From: Syntrophales bacterium
GTDB lineage: Bacteria > Desulfobacterota > Syntrophia > Syntrophales > UBA8958
Assembly: GCA_026417625.1 (NCBI GenBank)
Contig: JAOACW010000006.1
Location: 1 to 64,000 of the forward strand
DNA: 64,000 bases
Direction: 5' to 3'
Below the pieces are notes generated by a model that saw only the letters and a program-made list of their open reading frames with translations, was not told where the DNA came from and searched no databases. This document shows, one piece after another, positions 34,494-43,102 of the stretch (its first letter is position 1; every line of letters begins with the position of its first letter). The position numbers and the translations under genes were made by a program.

Positions 34494-35369
34494 TTGAGAT
34501 TGGATTTAAAGAGACTGAGCGTGAAATGGTTTTTGGTGAAGAGTGAAAATGATGTTCTAATTTTTCTTGAGGAAATCACAAAGCACCCAGCCGTTGGTAT
34601 TGATACTGAGTACGACTCTTTTCGTTATTTTCGGGAAAAACTCTGCCTTATACAGATAAGTACCGGTGAAAAGACATTTATATTTGATCCTCTTGGTGAT
34701 TTAGATCTTTCCTTTCTCGGTGATATATTTTATAAAAAGGGCATTGTTAAGGTCGTGCACGCAGGTGACAATGATATTCGTTACCTGAAACGGGATTACA
34801 ATTTCAAGTTTACCAGCATATTTGATACATACCATGCAGCTTCAATTCTTGGTTATAGGAACCTTTCGCTCGAGCGGTTGGTTCAAGAGGTTTTGGGTTA
34901 CGAAATAAAGAAGAACAGAAGAATACAGAGATCCCGTTGGGACCTAAGACCTCTCAAGCATCACCAAATAGAGTACGCTGTTCAGGATACTGTTTTTCTT
35001 CTTCCTCTTTATGAGAGGTTAAGTGAGATCCTCGTGGAAAAGAAGTTGTTTAAGAAGGCACAGAATGTTTTCGCGGCGATTAGTGATGCAGAATGGCAGG
35101 AAAAGAGATTTTCAGCAAGAGGGTATAATTGCGTACGGGGTTTTGATAAACTTGATGTTGCTGGCAGGGAGAAATTAGAAAAACTATACAGATGGCGTTT
35201 TTACAAGGCGAAGGAGACTAACAAGGCTATTTTTATGGTTATGACCGATTCGGAGCTATTGCGGCTTGCTCAGAATGACTGTAAAAGTTTACATTCCCTT
35301 TGCAGCATTCTTCCACGCCGGAAAGTTTCCATGTACGGTACTGAGTTGCTAGGTCTTCTAAAAGGTTAA
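34494..35369 (+). CDS. rnd: ribonuclease D
   Basis: This 3'-5' exoribonuclease of 291 residues has a DEDD fold. The Exo I motif is IDTEYDSFRYF, Exo II is VHAGDNDIRYL and Exo III is YAVQDTVFLLPLYE, giving the DEDDy set. An HRDC-like domain occupies about 215-285 with LYRWRFYKAKETNKAIFMV. It is shorter than E. coli Rnd (375), having one HRDC unit. The start may be TTG 34494, which would be leaderless, or GTG 34521, which has an AGAG upstream. Its last 4 bases overlap the convergent TRAP permease gene. Confidence 0.92.
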   Translation: MRLDLKRLSVKWFLVKSENDVLIFLEEITKHPAVGIDTEYDSFRYFREKLCLIQISTGEKTFIFDPLGDLDLSFLGDIFYKKGIVKVVHAGDNDIRYLKRDYNFKFTSIFDTYHAASILGYRNLSLERLVQEVLGYEIKKNRRIQRSRWDLRPLKHHQIEYAVQDTVFLLPLYERLSEILVEKKLFKKAQNVFAAISDAEWQEKRFSARGYNCVRGFDKLDVAGREKLEKLYRWRFYKAKETNKAIFMVMTDSELLRLAQNDCKSLHSLCSILPRRKVSMYGTELLGLLKG

Positions 35370-36667
35370 CGCATCATAGAGGGTAGGTAAAGGGCAATCT
35401 GAGGAAAAATAATAAGAAGAACTGTCAAGATAAGCTGGGCTGTAAGCATTATACATGCACCTCTGAATATAATACCCAGAGGTACATCTCTCGCGACACT
35501 TGCCACTACGTATACGTTGATACCTACGGGTGGTGTTAGAACTCCCATTTCGGTTACTACAACGATTATAACGCCGAACCAGATAGGATCGTATCCGAGG
35601 GTTGTGATAATAGGAAAGAATAGTGGAACGGTGAGCATGATCATAGCCAAGGAGTCCATAAGGCATCCCATGATGAGGTATATAAATATTATTGCACCAA
35701 CGATCATCCAAGGTGGCAATGGTAGATGGGCAACCCATTCTCCTATCTTCATGGGTATAGTTGTAACAGCCAAAAAGTGACCAAAAATGGTTGCCCCTGC
35801 TACGATTACTAAAATCATACAGGAGATTCTTGTGGTTTCTTCGAGAGCTACAAGCAGTTTTTCCCACGTGATGTTTTTTCTTAGCGTTGCAGATAAAAGA
35901 GTGGTAAAGGCACCCACTGCGGCTGCTTCTGTGGGTGTGAAAAATCCCAGGAACAATCCTCCCATAACGATAAGAAAGATAACAAGTGTTTCCAGTAAGC
36001 CTTTTAATTGGGCTATACGTACTTTCCAGCTAACCGGGGGTGCCTGCATACACATGTCGGGTTGAAGGCGAGTCCAGATGACTATCACAAAAATGAAAAG
36101 CAGCGAGAGAAGGATTCCAGGCAGTATACCCGCCATGAATAGTTTTCCCACTGACTGTTCTGTCATAATTCCGTATATGATGAAAATTGTACTAGGTGGA
36201 ATGAGAATCCCCAGACTGCCACCAGCAGCAACGACACCAGTGGCAAGTGCTGCATCGTATCTATACTTTTTCATCTGGGGCAATGCGACGGACGCCATCG
36301 TTGCAGCTGTAGCACTTGTGGATCCACAAATGGCTGAAAAACCGGCACAAGCTCCGATAGTTGCGATTGCCAGACCTCCTCGGAGATGTCCTAGAAAGGC
36401 GTGAGCTGTTTGAAAAAGTCTGCTACTTATTCCTGCGTGATGGGCAACCTGTCCCATCAGTATAAAAAGTGGTACTACAGTAATGTTGTAAGAGCTAAAA
36501 ACTGAAAAGAAATCTCTCACTGCCATACCGAGCGCTGCGTCCTTTCCTACGATCAGGGAGAAGCCAGCTATACCTACAATGGCCATAACAAATCCCACGG
36601 GAATTCTGAGTAGCATGAGGACAATGAGCGCCGCAATGCCAGTTAAGCCTATTTCTACAGGTGTCAC
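35366..36667 (-). CDS. dctM: TRAP transporter large permease (DctM type)
   Basis: This 433-residue inner-membrane protein has about 11-12 helices, forming the ion-coupled channel of a TRAP uptake system for organic acids. Typical stretches are GLTGIAALIVLMLLRIPVGFVMAIVG, LFILMGQVAHHAGIS, FSAICGSTSATAATMASVALP and LIPPSTIFIIYGIMTEQSVGKLFMAG. The start overlaps the small permease gene by 4 bases. It is last in the operon dctP-dctQ-dctM. Confidence 0.95.
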   Translation of the reverse strand: MTPVEIGLTGIAALIVLMLLRIPVGFVMAIVGIAGFSLIVGKDAALGMAVRDFFSVFSSYNITVVPLFILMGQVAHHAGISSRLFQTAHAFLGHLRGGLAIATIGACAGFSAICGSTSATAATMASVALPQMKKYRYDAALATGVVAAGGSLGILIPPSTIFIIYGIMTEQSVGKLFMAGILPGILLSLLFIFVIVIWTRLQPDMCMQAPPVSWKVRIAQLKGLLETLVIFLIVMGGLFLGFFTPTEAAAVGAFTTLLSATLRKNITWEKLLVALEETTRISCMILVIVAGATIFGHFLAVTTIPMKIGEWVAHLPLPPWMIVGAIIFIYLIMGCLMDSLAMIMLTVPLFFPIITTLGYDPIWFGVIIVVVTEMGVLTPPVGINVYVVASVARDVPLGIIFRGACIMLTAQLILTVLLIIFPQIALYLPSMMR

Positions 36668-37146
36668 TTGAGGAGCCTCCGAAATGACCGCAGACTTTCT
36701 TGAAGAAAGACTAATGTTGTCATTGCAAACCCCGCTGCAATACCAAAGACCATTGGCGAAATGGGTATTCCTAAAGTTAACGATACTTCCTGGCTATTTT
36801 TGAGTTCCATTGCATAGATAAAACATTCTTTTGCCAGAAGTGTGAAGAGAACTGTAGATAGAAGTGCATTAATTCCCTCAAGGAAGATCTGTAATCTCTG
36901 GGGAAGTCGGGAAACAAATATTTCCACAGTGATATGTCCTTTTTCGATGGAGGTATAAGACAGGGAGAAGGAAGCCATAAATGCGCCGGCAAACCCAGCG
37001 AGTTCATAAGCGCCGGGTATTGGTCGATTGAATAGACGAAGCAGAACATCGGCGCACGTGATTATCATCATAAAAAGTACTGCTAAGCAGCCGAGGTAAT
37101 TCACCCAGATTGACACGATTCTCGTTCCCCTAGAAAAACGATGCAC
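36664..37146 (-). CDS. dctQ: TRAP transporter small permease (DctQ type)
   Basis: This 160-residue protein has four membrane helices, with the family features DVLLRLFNRPIPGAYELAG and AFMASFSLSYTSIEKGHITVEI. It partners DctM in the membrane. The start is a GTG at 37146 with GGGAG about 7 bases upstream. Overlap of 4 bases with dctM suggests coupled translation. Confidence 0.92.
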   Translation of the reverse strand: MHRFSRGTRIVSIWVNYLGCLAVLFMMIITCADVLLRLFNRPIPGAYELAGFAGAFMASFSLSYTSIEKGHITVEIFVSRLPQRLQIFLEGINALLSTVLFTLLAKECFIYAMELKNSQEVSLTLGIPISPMVFGIAAGFAMTTLVFLQESLRSFRRLLK

Positions 37147-37183
37147 TTCCCTGTCTCCCTGTCTTTATAATTCCGGGTCTGAT

Positions 37184-38194
37184 TTATTTCTTTTTACTAA
37201 ATTTTTTTATTAGGGTTTCCGTTTCTCTCACCGCTTTTGCACCAGGTAATCCCTTTGTTTCAGCACCCTTGATGTACTCATTGATTACGCTCTTTACAGC
37301 ATTCTGCCAGCGCTTACCTTCAGTGCTTGATAGAGGTATTATCTTGTTTCCTAGGTTGAGACTGTATTCCTTCCCTTCTCTATCTAGGTTGTCCCATGTT
37401 TGCCCATGTACATCTATCCAACGGGAACTCACCTCCTCAAAGATCTTTTGGATATCTTGAGGCAGAGCATCCCATTTTTTCTTGTTCATTACTACAAACA
37501 TGGTTGTTGTGTAACCGACTATAGGGCAGTCCGTTGTGTATTTTATCACTTCTGCCTGTTTCCAACCTTTCAGCACTTCGATGGGGCCAAAAGTTCCGTC
37601 TACAATACCCTTTTGTAAGGCTTCGTATGTTGATCCTTGTGGCATCGCCACCGGAACTGCGCCAAGAGCACTCACGATTTTGGCACTTAACCCCGTTGAG
37701 CGGATCTTCATGCCTTTCAAATCTTCAAGCCTGTGGACAGGTTTGTTTGTGTGGAGAAGCCCAGGTCCATGGGCGTGTAAATAAAGAACCTTTACGTCCT
37801 GTAGCTCTTTAGGTTGGAATTTTTTGTAAAACTCGTTGGCGACACGCGTCGCCACCAGACCGTTTGGGTATCCGAGTGGCAGGTCAAGAACTTCCAAAAG
37901 AGGGAACCTCCCCCTTGTGTAGGCGAAACAGGACATGCCAATATCGGAGATTCCTTTAACTACACCGTCGTATACCTGATCTGCAGGTGTAAGTGTTCCA
38001 CCGGCGAATATGTTTATTTTTACTCTATCACCAGAGAGTCTTTCGATTTCCTTTGCCCAAGCTTCAGCTGCTTTTGTATGTCCGTGGGTAGGGGGGAAAA
38101 AGATACTGTATGAGAGGGTTATGGTAGCCCATGAGAAACTAGTGAATGTCAACAACAAAAGAGAAAACGTTAACGTAAAGAAGATTTTCTTCAT
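37184..38194 (-). CDS. dctP: TRAP transporter substrate-binding protein (DctP type)
   Basis: This 336-residue periplasmic binding protein has a signal peptide of about 23 residues. The DctP fold is shown by [34 protein letters not shown], the middle [11 protein letters not shown] carrying the substrate-binding Arg, and [16 protein letters not shown]4-dicarboxylates or related 2-oxo acids are likely but not shown. It heads the operon, as usual for TRAP genes, 37 bases before dctQ. AGGAGGATAG precedes the ATG. Confidence 0.94.
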   Translation of the reverse strand: MKKIFFTLTFSLLLLTFTSFSWATITLSYSIFFPPTHGHTKAAEAWAKEIERLSGDRVKINIFAGGTLTPADQVYDGVVKGISDIGMSCFAYTRGRFPLLEVLDLPLGYPNGLVATRVANEFYKKFQPKELQDVKVLYLHAHGPGLLHTNKPVHRLEDLKGMKIRSTGLSAKIVSALGAVPVAMPQGSTYEALQKGIVDGTFGPIEVLKGWKQAEVIKYTTDCPIVGYTTTMFVVMNKKKWDALPQDIQKIFEEVSSRWIDVHGQTWDNLDREGKEYSLNLGNKIIPLSSTEGKRWQNAVKSVINEYIKGAETKGLPGAKAVRETETLIKKFSKKK

Positions 38195-38288
38195 CTCTAT
38201 CCTCCTAACTTTTTTAAAAGGGCGAACTTATACGAATGTTTACTTGCTTTGCCTCCTTTAACTGTTTACGGAACTTTCTACCGAACTT

Positions 38289-38322
38289 GCCTGCTGGTCC
38301 ATTTCGGAAATGGACAGCAGGC
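38289..38322. repeat. strong stem-loop upstream of the TRAP operon
   Basis: Arms 38289-38295 (gcctgct) and 38297-38304 (gtccattt) pair with 38308-38315 (aaatggac) and 38316-38322 (agcaggc), leaving a single bulged G at 38296 and a 3-base loop. No T-run follows on either side. It sits between the coiled-coil protein gene and dctP, both minus strand, so it may end one transcript or shape the leader of the other. Confidence 0.6.
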
Positions 38323-38426
38323 ATCAATACATATACGTACTGGACATGAATGCAGAGATGTGCAGGTTAATTGGAGTTGAATTTCTCATCATGACAAATA
38401 TTTCGTAAAGAATTTTGCTTCACCTG

Positions 38427-38810
38427 TCAAGGGTTATTTGAACTTAATTTCTTAGTTTCTTCCCTTAGACGCTCTAATTCTTCACGGTACCTCTCCGCTT
38501 CCGCTTTTATGGTTTCAATTTCTTCCCTGGCTTTTTCCAGTTTCTCTTCCTGTTTTCTTCTCTCTTCCCTTATCTGTTCCTGGAGGTCATCGTAACCTAC
38601 GTAGATGGCAAGAATGCCCCCTAAAATCATCATCACCGGTAATGCTCCTTTGATTATAGTTATGAAGTCGCCCCACCAGATAACCATTCCTATGATCCCC
38701 AATACGGTTGCTATAAAACCTCCTACAATGAGAGGCATGAAAGGAACCTCCTCTGTTTTGGGATTCAAAATTTTCGCTAAGAACATAACAAAATCTTTGT
38801 TTGCCGACAA
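38427..38810 (-). CDS. membrane protein with C-terminal coiled coil
   Basis: This 127-residue protein has two membrane helices (about 25-45 and 52-72) followed by a long charged coiled coil (about 75-122, rich in E, R and K with heptads). I do not recognise a family. GGAGG-like sequence precedes the start. It shares the intergenic region with the divergent his operon. A structural or scaffold role is possible but not shown. Confidence 0.75.
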   Translation of the reverse strand: MSANKDFVMFLAKILNPKTEEVPFMPLIVGGFIATVLGIIGMVIWWGDFITIIKGALPVMMILGGILAIYVGYDDLQEQIREERRKQEEKLEKAREEIETIKAEAERYREELERLREETKKLSSNNP

Positions 38811-38833
38811 TGATAAAAGTTTTGAAAAAAAGC

Positions 38834-38862
38834 TTGATAAAAACTTTTTATTCTTTTAAAGT
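38834..38862 (+). promoter_or_regulatory. promoter of the his-dnaG-rpoD gene row
   Basis: TTGATA (38834-38839) and TAAAGT (38857-38862) are 17 bases apart, in the gap before hisI. Predicted +1 near 38869 leaves a leader of only 12-18 bases. Confidence 0.5.
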
Positions 38863-38886
38863 ATTACATTTAACGGGTGATTGAAT

Positions 38887-39291
38887 ATGTCAATTTATGG
38901 TGATGTTCCTAAATTTTCTGGACCTGATACGCTGATCCCAGTTGTAGTGCAGGATGCCAAAACATCTGAAGTACTTATGTTAGCCTATATGAATGAGGAA
39001 GCGTGGAAGATTACCCAGAGAACACTCCGAGCCACTTTCTGGAGTCGTTCCCGTAAGAAATTATGGACGAAAGGAGAAACTTCCGGTAACTATCAAATAG
39101 TTAAGGAGATCAGGTTAGACTGTGATGCTGATGCAATTTTACTAAAAGTGGAGCAACTGGGTGGTGCGGCATGTCATACGGGATATCGGAGTTGCTTTCA
39201 CAGAAAGTGGAATGGGGAGAGATGGGTGATTGAGGAGGAAAAGGTTTTCGACCCGGAGAAGGTTTACGGTCAAGATTCTGAATCAAAGTGA
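38887..39291 (+). CDS. hisI: phosphoribosyl-AMP cyclohydrolase
   Basis: This is the third enzyme of histidine synthesis; it opens the purine ring of PR-AMP. The 134-residue single-domain form has [30 protein letters not shown] and the zinc/magnesium residues in RLDCDADAI and [12 protein letters not shown]. No HisE is fused. The ATG at 38887 is preferred; a TTG lies 6 bases earlier. It heads the his cluster. Confidence 0.95.
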   Translation: MSIYGDVPKFSGPDTLIPVVVQDAKTSEVLMLAYMNEEAWKITQRTLRATFWSRSRKKLWTKGETSGNYQIVKEIRLDCDADAILLKVEQLGGAACHTGYRSCFHRKWNGERWVIEEEKVFDPEKVYGQDSESK

Positions 39292-39313
39292 GCTTGAAAT
39301 CAATGGTTTACTT

Positions 39314-40192
39314 ATGGAGCAGAAGATACTTAAATTGGGTATTCCTAAGGGGAGTTTAGAAACTGCGACAGTTGATCTTTTCCGGAAGGCGGGGTGGGTA
39401 ATTTCTTACGATAGTAGAAGTTACTTTCCCGAGGTTGACGACGAGGAGCTTAGTTGCACCCTTGTGAGGGCTCAGGAGATGTCCCGTTACGTGGAGAATG
39501 GGACTTTGGACGCTGGACTTACGGGAAAGGATTGGATCCTGGAGAACGGCTCGGATGTGGTGGTCGTGGAGGACCTGGTTTATTCGAAAACTTCCAGAAG
39601 GCAGGCCAGATGGGTGGTGGTGGTACGTGAGGATTCTGAAATAAGGAGTATAGAGGATCTGGCGGGCAAAAAAATCTGCACGGAGCTTGTTAATTTTACT
39701 AGGAGGTACTTTGCCGAGAGAAATATTCCTGTGAATGTAGAGTTCTCGTGGGGAGCCACAGAGGCAAAAGTGGCCGAAGGGCTAGTGGATGCTATCGTGG
39801 AAGTGACAGAAACAGGGTCAACGATTAGGGCAAATAAGTTGAGAATTGTTCACGAGATTATGAAAACGAACACTCAACTCATAGCCAATAAACGATCCTG
39901 GAATGATCCCTGGAAGAGGAAAAAGATAGAACAGATCAGGATGCTTCTTGTGGGTTCGCTTATGGCAATGGGCAAGGTAGGGCTTAAAATGAATGTGGCG
40001 AAAGAAAATCTAGGACGGGTTGTATTACTCCTTCCCTCTCTGAGAGCCCCTACTATTTCTAGTCTCTATACAGAAGGATGGTATGCGGTGGAAACCGTTG
40101 TAGATGCTGCTATAGTTCGAGATCTTATTCCATTACTCAGAGAAGCAGGTGCGGAAGGGATCATTGAGTATACTCTGAACAAAGTCGTTTGA
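39314..40192 (+). CDS. hisG: ATP phosphoribosyltransferase, long form
   Basis: This is the first enzyme of histidine synthesis (ATP + PRPP). Its 292 residues include a C-terminal regulatory domain ([23 protein letters not shown]), so it is the long homo-oligomeric form that does not need His[20 protein letters not shown] opens the catalytic domain; [10 protein letters not shown] and [17 protein letters not shown] are family motifs. The ATG at 39314 is chosen because the upstream frame overlaps hisI with unrelated sequence. Confidence 0.95.
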   Translation: MEQKILKLGIPKGSLETATVDLFRKAGWVISYDSRSYFPEVDDEELSCTLVRAQEMSRYVENGTLDAGLTGKDWILENGSDVVVVEDLVYSKTSRRQARWVVVVREDSEIRSIEDLAGKKICTELVNFTRRYFAERNIPVNVEFSWGATEAKVAEGLVDAIVEVTETGSTIRANKLRIVHEIMKTNTQLIANKRSWNDPWKRKKIEQIRMLLVGSLMAMGKVGLKMNVAKENLGRVVLLLPSLRAPTISSLYTEGWYAVETVVDAAIVRDLIPLLREAGAEGIIEYTLNKVV

Positions 40193-40209
40193 AGAGAGGT
40201 TAAGCACTC

Positions 40210-40794
40210 TTGCGGATAGCTAAAATAAGTCGCAAAACAAAAGAAACAACGGTTTCGGTGGAAGTGAATCTAGATGGATCGGGGAAGGTGGAAATTGATA
40301 CTCCAATACCGTTCCTGAATCATATGCTTACCCTTTTTGCCTTTCACGGCCTTTTTGACTTAAAGGTGAATGGTGAAGGGGATACGATGGTGGATGACCA
40401 TCACCTCGTTGAGGATATAGGTATATGTTTGGGGTCAGCATTCAAAGAGGCTCTTGGTAAAAAGGAGAATATTGAACGATACGGTTTTTCCGTAGTTCCG
40501 ATGGATGAAACTTTGTGCAGTGTAGCGGTGGATGTTTCGGGGCGTCCGTGTCTAGTGTATCGTGTGAAGTTGGGAAAGGAGAGAGTGGGATCTTTTGACC
40601 CCGGATTGGTAAGGGAGTTCTTAAAGGCTTTTTCTGACCATTGTGCAATTACAATGCATGTGAATCTGGCATATGGCAGAAATAACCATCATATGCTGGA
40701 AGCGGTGTTCAAAGCTTTTGCTAGAGCTATGCGCGAGGCAGTTGCTCGACAGAGACGCATTAAAGGTGTAATGTCCACAAAGGGTTCTCTTTAG
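40210..40794 (+). CDS. hisB: imidazoleglycerol-phosphate dehydratase
   Basis: This 194-residue monofunctional HisB makes imidazole acetol-phosphate. His/Glu metal motifs appear: DHHLVEDIGI and the symmetric NNHHMLEAVFKA, plus PIPFLNHMLTLFAFHG. No phosphatase domain is fused. The start is a TTG at 40210; no ATG lies near. It is 17 bases downstream of hisG. Confidence 0.95.
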   Translation: MRIAKISRKTKETTVSVEVNLDGSGKVEIDTPIPFLNHMLTLFAFHGLFDLKVNGEGDTMVDDHHLVEDIGICLGSAFKEALGKKENIERYGFSVVPMDETLCSVAVDVSGRPCLVYRVKLGKERVGSFDPGLVREFLKAFSDHCAITMHVNLAYGRNNHHMLEAVFKAFARAMREAVARQRRIKGVMSTKGSL

Positions 40795-40807
40795 GTTTTA
40801 ATTTTGG

Positions 40808-41482
40808 ATGCAGCGAGATCATTTCATAATTTTCTTGTTTTGCCTTTCGGTTGTTGGTGTGGTTTCCTGTTCGCATTTCTCTGGTGTGATGCCCTCCTCT
40901 AAGGAAGAGACTTATCTTAGGCGAGTTGCTGTTTTGCCTTTCAAGGATTTAACGCTGGAAATGGTTGGTTCTAATGTTGTACAGAAAGGTGTGCCCTTGA
41001 GTAGTTTTATTAAAGAGGAATCTCCGGATTCGCCTGCAGGAGTTGTTCAGCAATTGGTGTTTGAGCGCCTGAGAGAAATGGCGGGGCTCGATCTCATTTC
41101 ACCGGATAGGGCGGGTGGTATCGTTGAACAAGTTGTGTCCACTTCGCTGAAAGCCACACTCAAAGATGCAGTTATAGCTATTGGTAAAGAGTTGGAGGCA
41201 GATGCTGTTCTTGTGGGTTATGTTTACCGTTTTAGAGAGAGAAAAGGTTTTGATTATTCGGTGGAAAAACCGGCATCAGTGGCCTTTGAGCTTCAACTTT
41301 TTGATTGTAGGAATGGTAGCATCATATGGAAGAGTGGTTTTGACAAGACCCAGACCTCTCTGTTTGAAGATATTATGCAAGTTAGGCGTTTCATAAGGGA
41401 TAAGGGTAGATGGGTGACCGTCCGTGAATTATCATCGGAGGGGGTTGAGGAAGTACTAAAAAAGTTTCCCTTAAAACCATGA
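40808..41482 (+). CDS. CsgG-like envelope lipoprotein inside the his cluster
   Basis: This 224-residue protein has a signal peptide and lipobox VVSC near residue 22, so it is an envelope lipoprotein. The rest (RRVAVLPFKDLT, VFERLREMAGLDLISPDRAGGIV, AIGKELEADAVLVGYVYRFRERKG, LQLFDCRNGSIIWK) matches the CsgG/TolB-N-like fold of small lipoproteins common in Desulfobacterota. Function unknown. It sits between hisB and hisA, with a 4-base overlap into hisA, so it is probably cotranscribed though unrelated to histidine synthesis. Confidence 0.85.
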   Translation: MQRDHFIIFLFCLSVVGVVSCSHFSGVMPSSKEETYLRRVAVLPFKDLTLEMVGSNVVQKGVPLSSFIKEESPDSPAGVVQQLVFERLREMAGLDLISPDRAGGIVEQVVSTSLKATLKDAVIAIGKELEADAVLVGYVYRFRERKGFDYSVEKPASVAFELQLFDCRNGSIIWKSGFDKTQTSLFEDIMQVRRFIRDKGRWVTVRELSSEGVEEVLKKFPLKP

Positions 41483-42213
41483 TTGTAATACCGGCTATTG
41501 ACATTAAAGATGGACGGTGTGTTCGTTTGAAGCAGGGAGATTTTGCACATGTGACGGTGTACAGTGAAGATCCTGTGGGTGTGGCGATTCACTGGGTTGA
41601 GAAAGGTGCCGAACGATTGCACGTCGTTGATCTCGACGGTTCTCTCCAGGGACTTCCCGTCAACAAAGATGTGATAAAGCGTATAGTAAAAGCTGTCAAA
41701 GTCCCTGTGCAGGTTGGTGGTGGGATTCGTAATTTAGACATTATTGATGAATACATAGGTTCGGGTGTAAGATGGGTTATTTTGGGAAGTGCTGCTCTTC
41801 AGAACATGGATTTTGTTCGCGAAGCATGTAGTTGTTTTCCCGGTCGCATCATTTTGGGGGTAGATGCACGAGATGGTTATGTCGCCATATCGGGGTGGAA
41901 GGAGGTCACCGGTATTACACCCCTTGAATTGGTGAAACGGTTCGAGCGTTTTGCTGTGGCAGCAGTGATATACACAGATATTTTGCGGGATGGGATGAGA
42001 ACTGGTGTCAATGTTGAAGCTACGCGAGCATTAGCGCAAGCGACTAATCTACCCATCATTGCATCGGGTGGCGTTTCGGGTTTGGAGGATATTGAACATC
42101 TTTTACCCCTTGAAAGGGATGGTGTTATTGGGGTAATCACAGGGAAGGCTCTGTATGCAGGGGATTTGGATTTAAAAGAGGCGATTAAAATGGCTAAACA
42201 ATTCAAGGGTTGA
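41479..42213 (+). CDS. hisA: ProFAR isomerase
   Basis: This is the fourth step of histidine synthesis, a TIM barrel of 244 residues. The catalytic Asp is in PAIDIKDGRCVRL (residue 8), the second in IYTDILRDGM, and phosphate loops are VGGGIRN and ASGGVSGLEDIE. Start ATG overlaps the stop of the lipoprotein gene (ATGA). hisH and hisF are not in the window. Confidence 0.95.
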   Translation: MIVIPAIDIKDGRCVRLKQGDFAHVTVYSEDPVGVAIHWVEKGAERLHVVDLDGSLQGLPVNKDVIKRIVKAVKVPVQVGGGIRNLDIIDEYIGSGVRWVILGSAALQNMDFVREACSCFPGRIILGVDARDGYVAISGWKEVTGITPLELVKRFERFAVAAVIYTDILRDGMRTGVNVEATRALAQATNLPIIASGGVSGLEDIEHLLPLERDGVIGVITGKALYAGDLDLKEAIKMAKQFKG

Positions 42214-42226
42214 AGGAGGTAGCGTG

Positions 42227-42571
42227 ATGCAGGACTGTATTTTCTGTAGAATTGTGAGGAATGAGATACCTTCCTCGCGTGTTTATGAGGATGAGAAAGT
42301 ATTGGCGTTTGATGATATCCATCCTGTGGCGCCAGTGCATGTAATTCTAATTCCCAAAGAGCATATACCCACCCTAATGGATGTGGGGCAGGAGCACATG
42401 CCAATAATGGCTGCAATGATTAATGCGATTCAAGAAGTTGCATGCCGGAAGGGAGTAGATGAGAGGGGGTTTCGAACGGTTATAAACTGTAAATCAGAAG
42501 GGGGACAGGTAATTTTACATCTACATGTTCACATTATAGGTGGACGTAGGTTACAGGATGGCATGGGCTGA
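42227..42571 (+). CDS. HIT-family hydrolase (HinT-like)
   Basis: This 114-residue nucleotide-binding protein has the HIT motif HLHVHIIGG at the C-terminus, the N-terminal CIFCRIVRNEIPSSRVYED, and the central LAFDDIHPVAPVHVILIPK. HinT proteins hydrolyse purine phosphoramidates. The ATG at 42227 lies 7 bases after GGAGG; a GTG directly precedes it. Confidence 0.95.
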   Translation: MQDCIFCRIVRNEIPSSRVYEDEKVLAFDDIHPVAPVHVILIPKEHIPTLMDVGQEHMPIMAAMINAIQEVACRKGVDERGFRTVINCKSEGGQVILHLHVHIIGGRRLQDGMG

Positions 42572-42628
42572 AACCTAACGCTGTTGACAATATACTTTTC
42601 GCAACTAAAATAATTAAAAGGTGTATGT

Positions 42629-43075
42629 ATGAGTGTCAAGGAGCAGATAGAAAAGGAGACAATAAGTGCGGCTAAAAACAGGGATGCGGTTAGACTTTCC
42701 ACACTTCGTATGATCAAAGCAGCCATTCATAATAAAGAAATTGATTTGCGCCGTGAGTTAAACGACGGAGAAGTTTTCCAGGTGCTTGGTTCTTTGGTTA
42801 AACAGCGGAAAGATGCCATAGAACAGTTTGAGAAAGGCGGTCGAAATGATTTGGCTGACAAAGAAAGGCAGGAGTTATCCATTATTCAGTCCTTTATGCC
42901 TGCGCAGATGTCGGAGGCGGAGTTGAGAGAGGCTATTGAAAAGGCCATTTTGGATACGGGGGCGAAAGGACCAAAGGATATGGGTAAGGTAATGAAGGTG
43001 CTTATGCCTGTTGTGAGTGGAAGGGTGGATGGTAAAACGGTTAGTGAAATGGTAAAAGCAATGTTGACCACTTAG
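42629..43075 (+). CDS. GatB/YqeY-domain protein
   Basis: This 148-residue YqeY-type protein has the tRNA-binding GatB C-terminal fold. Typical stretches are LSTLRMIKAAIHNKEID, EQFEKGGRNDLADKE and GAKGPKDMGKVMKVLMPVVSGRVDGKTVSEMVK. Its place directly before dnaG is that of the classic rpsU-yqeY-dnaG-rpoD row. No rpsU is seen. AAAAGGTG lies upstream. Confidence 0.93.
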   Translation: MSVKEQIEKETISAAKNRDAVRLSTLRMIKAAIHNKEIDLRRELNDGEVFQVLGSLVKQRKDAIEQFEKGGRNDLADKERQELSIIQSFMPAQMSEAELREAIEKAILDTGAKGPKDMGKVMKVLMPVVSGRVDGKTVSEMVKAMLTT

Positions 43076-43102
43076 AATAATCTACACCAAAAAGGTGAAG
43101 AT

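Noticed and set aside
35358-35867. 169-codon minus-strand ORF overlapping dctM
   Set aside because: Shadow of dctM in another frame; composition is Arg/Tyr-rich and not protein-like.
38811-38886. Possible histidine leader-peptide attenuator before hisI
   Set aside because: The leader is under 20 bases and contains no His codon run or terminator.
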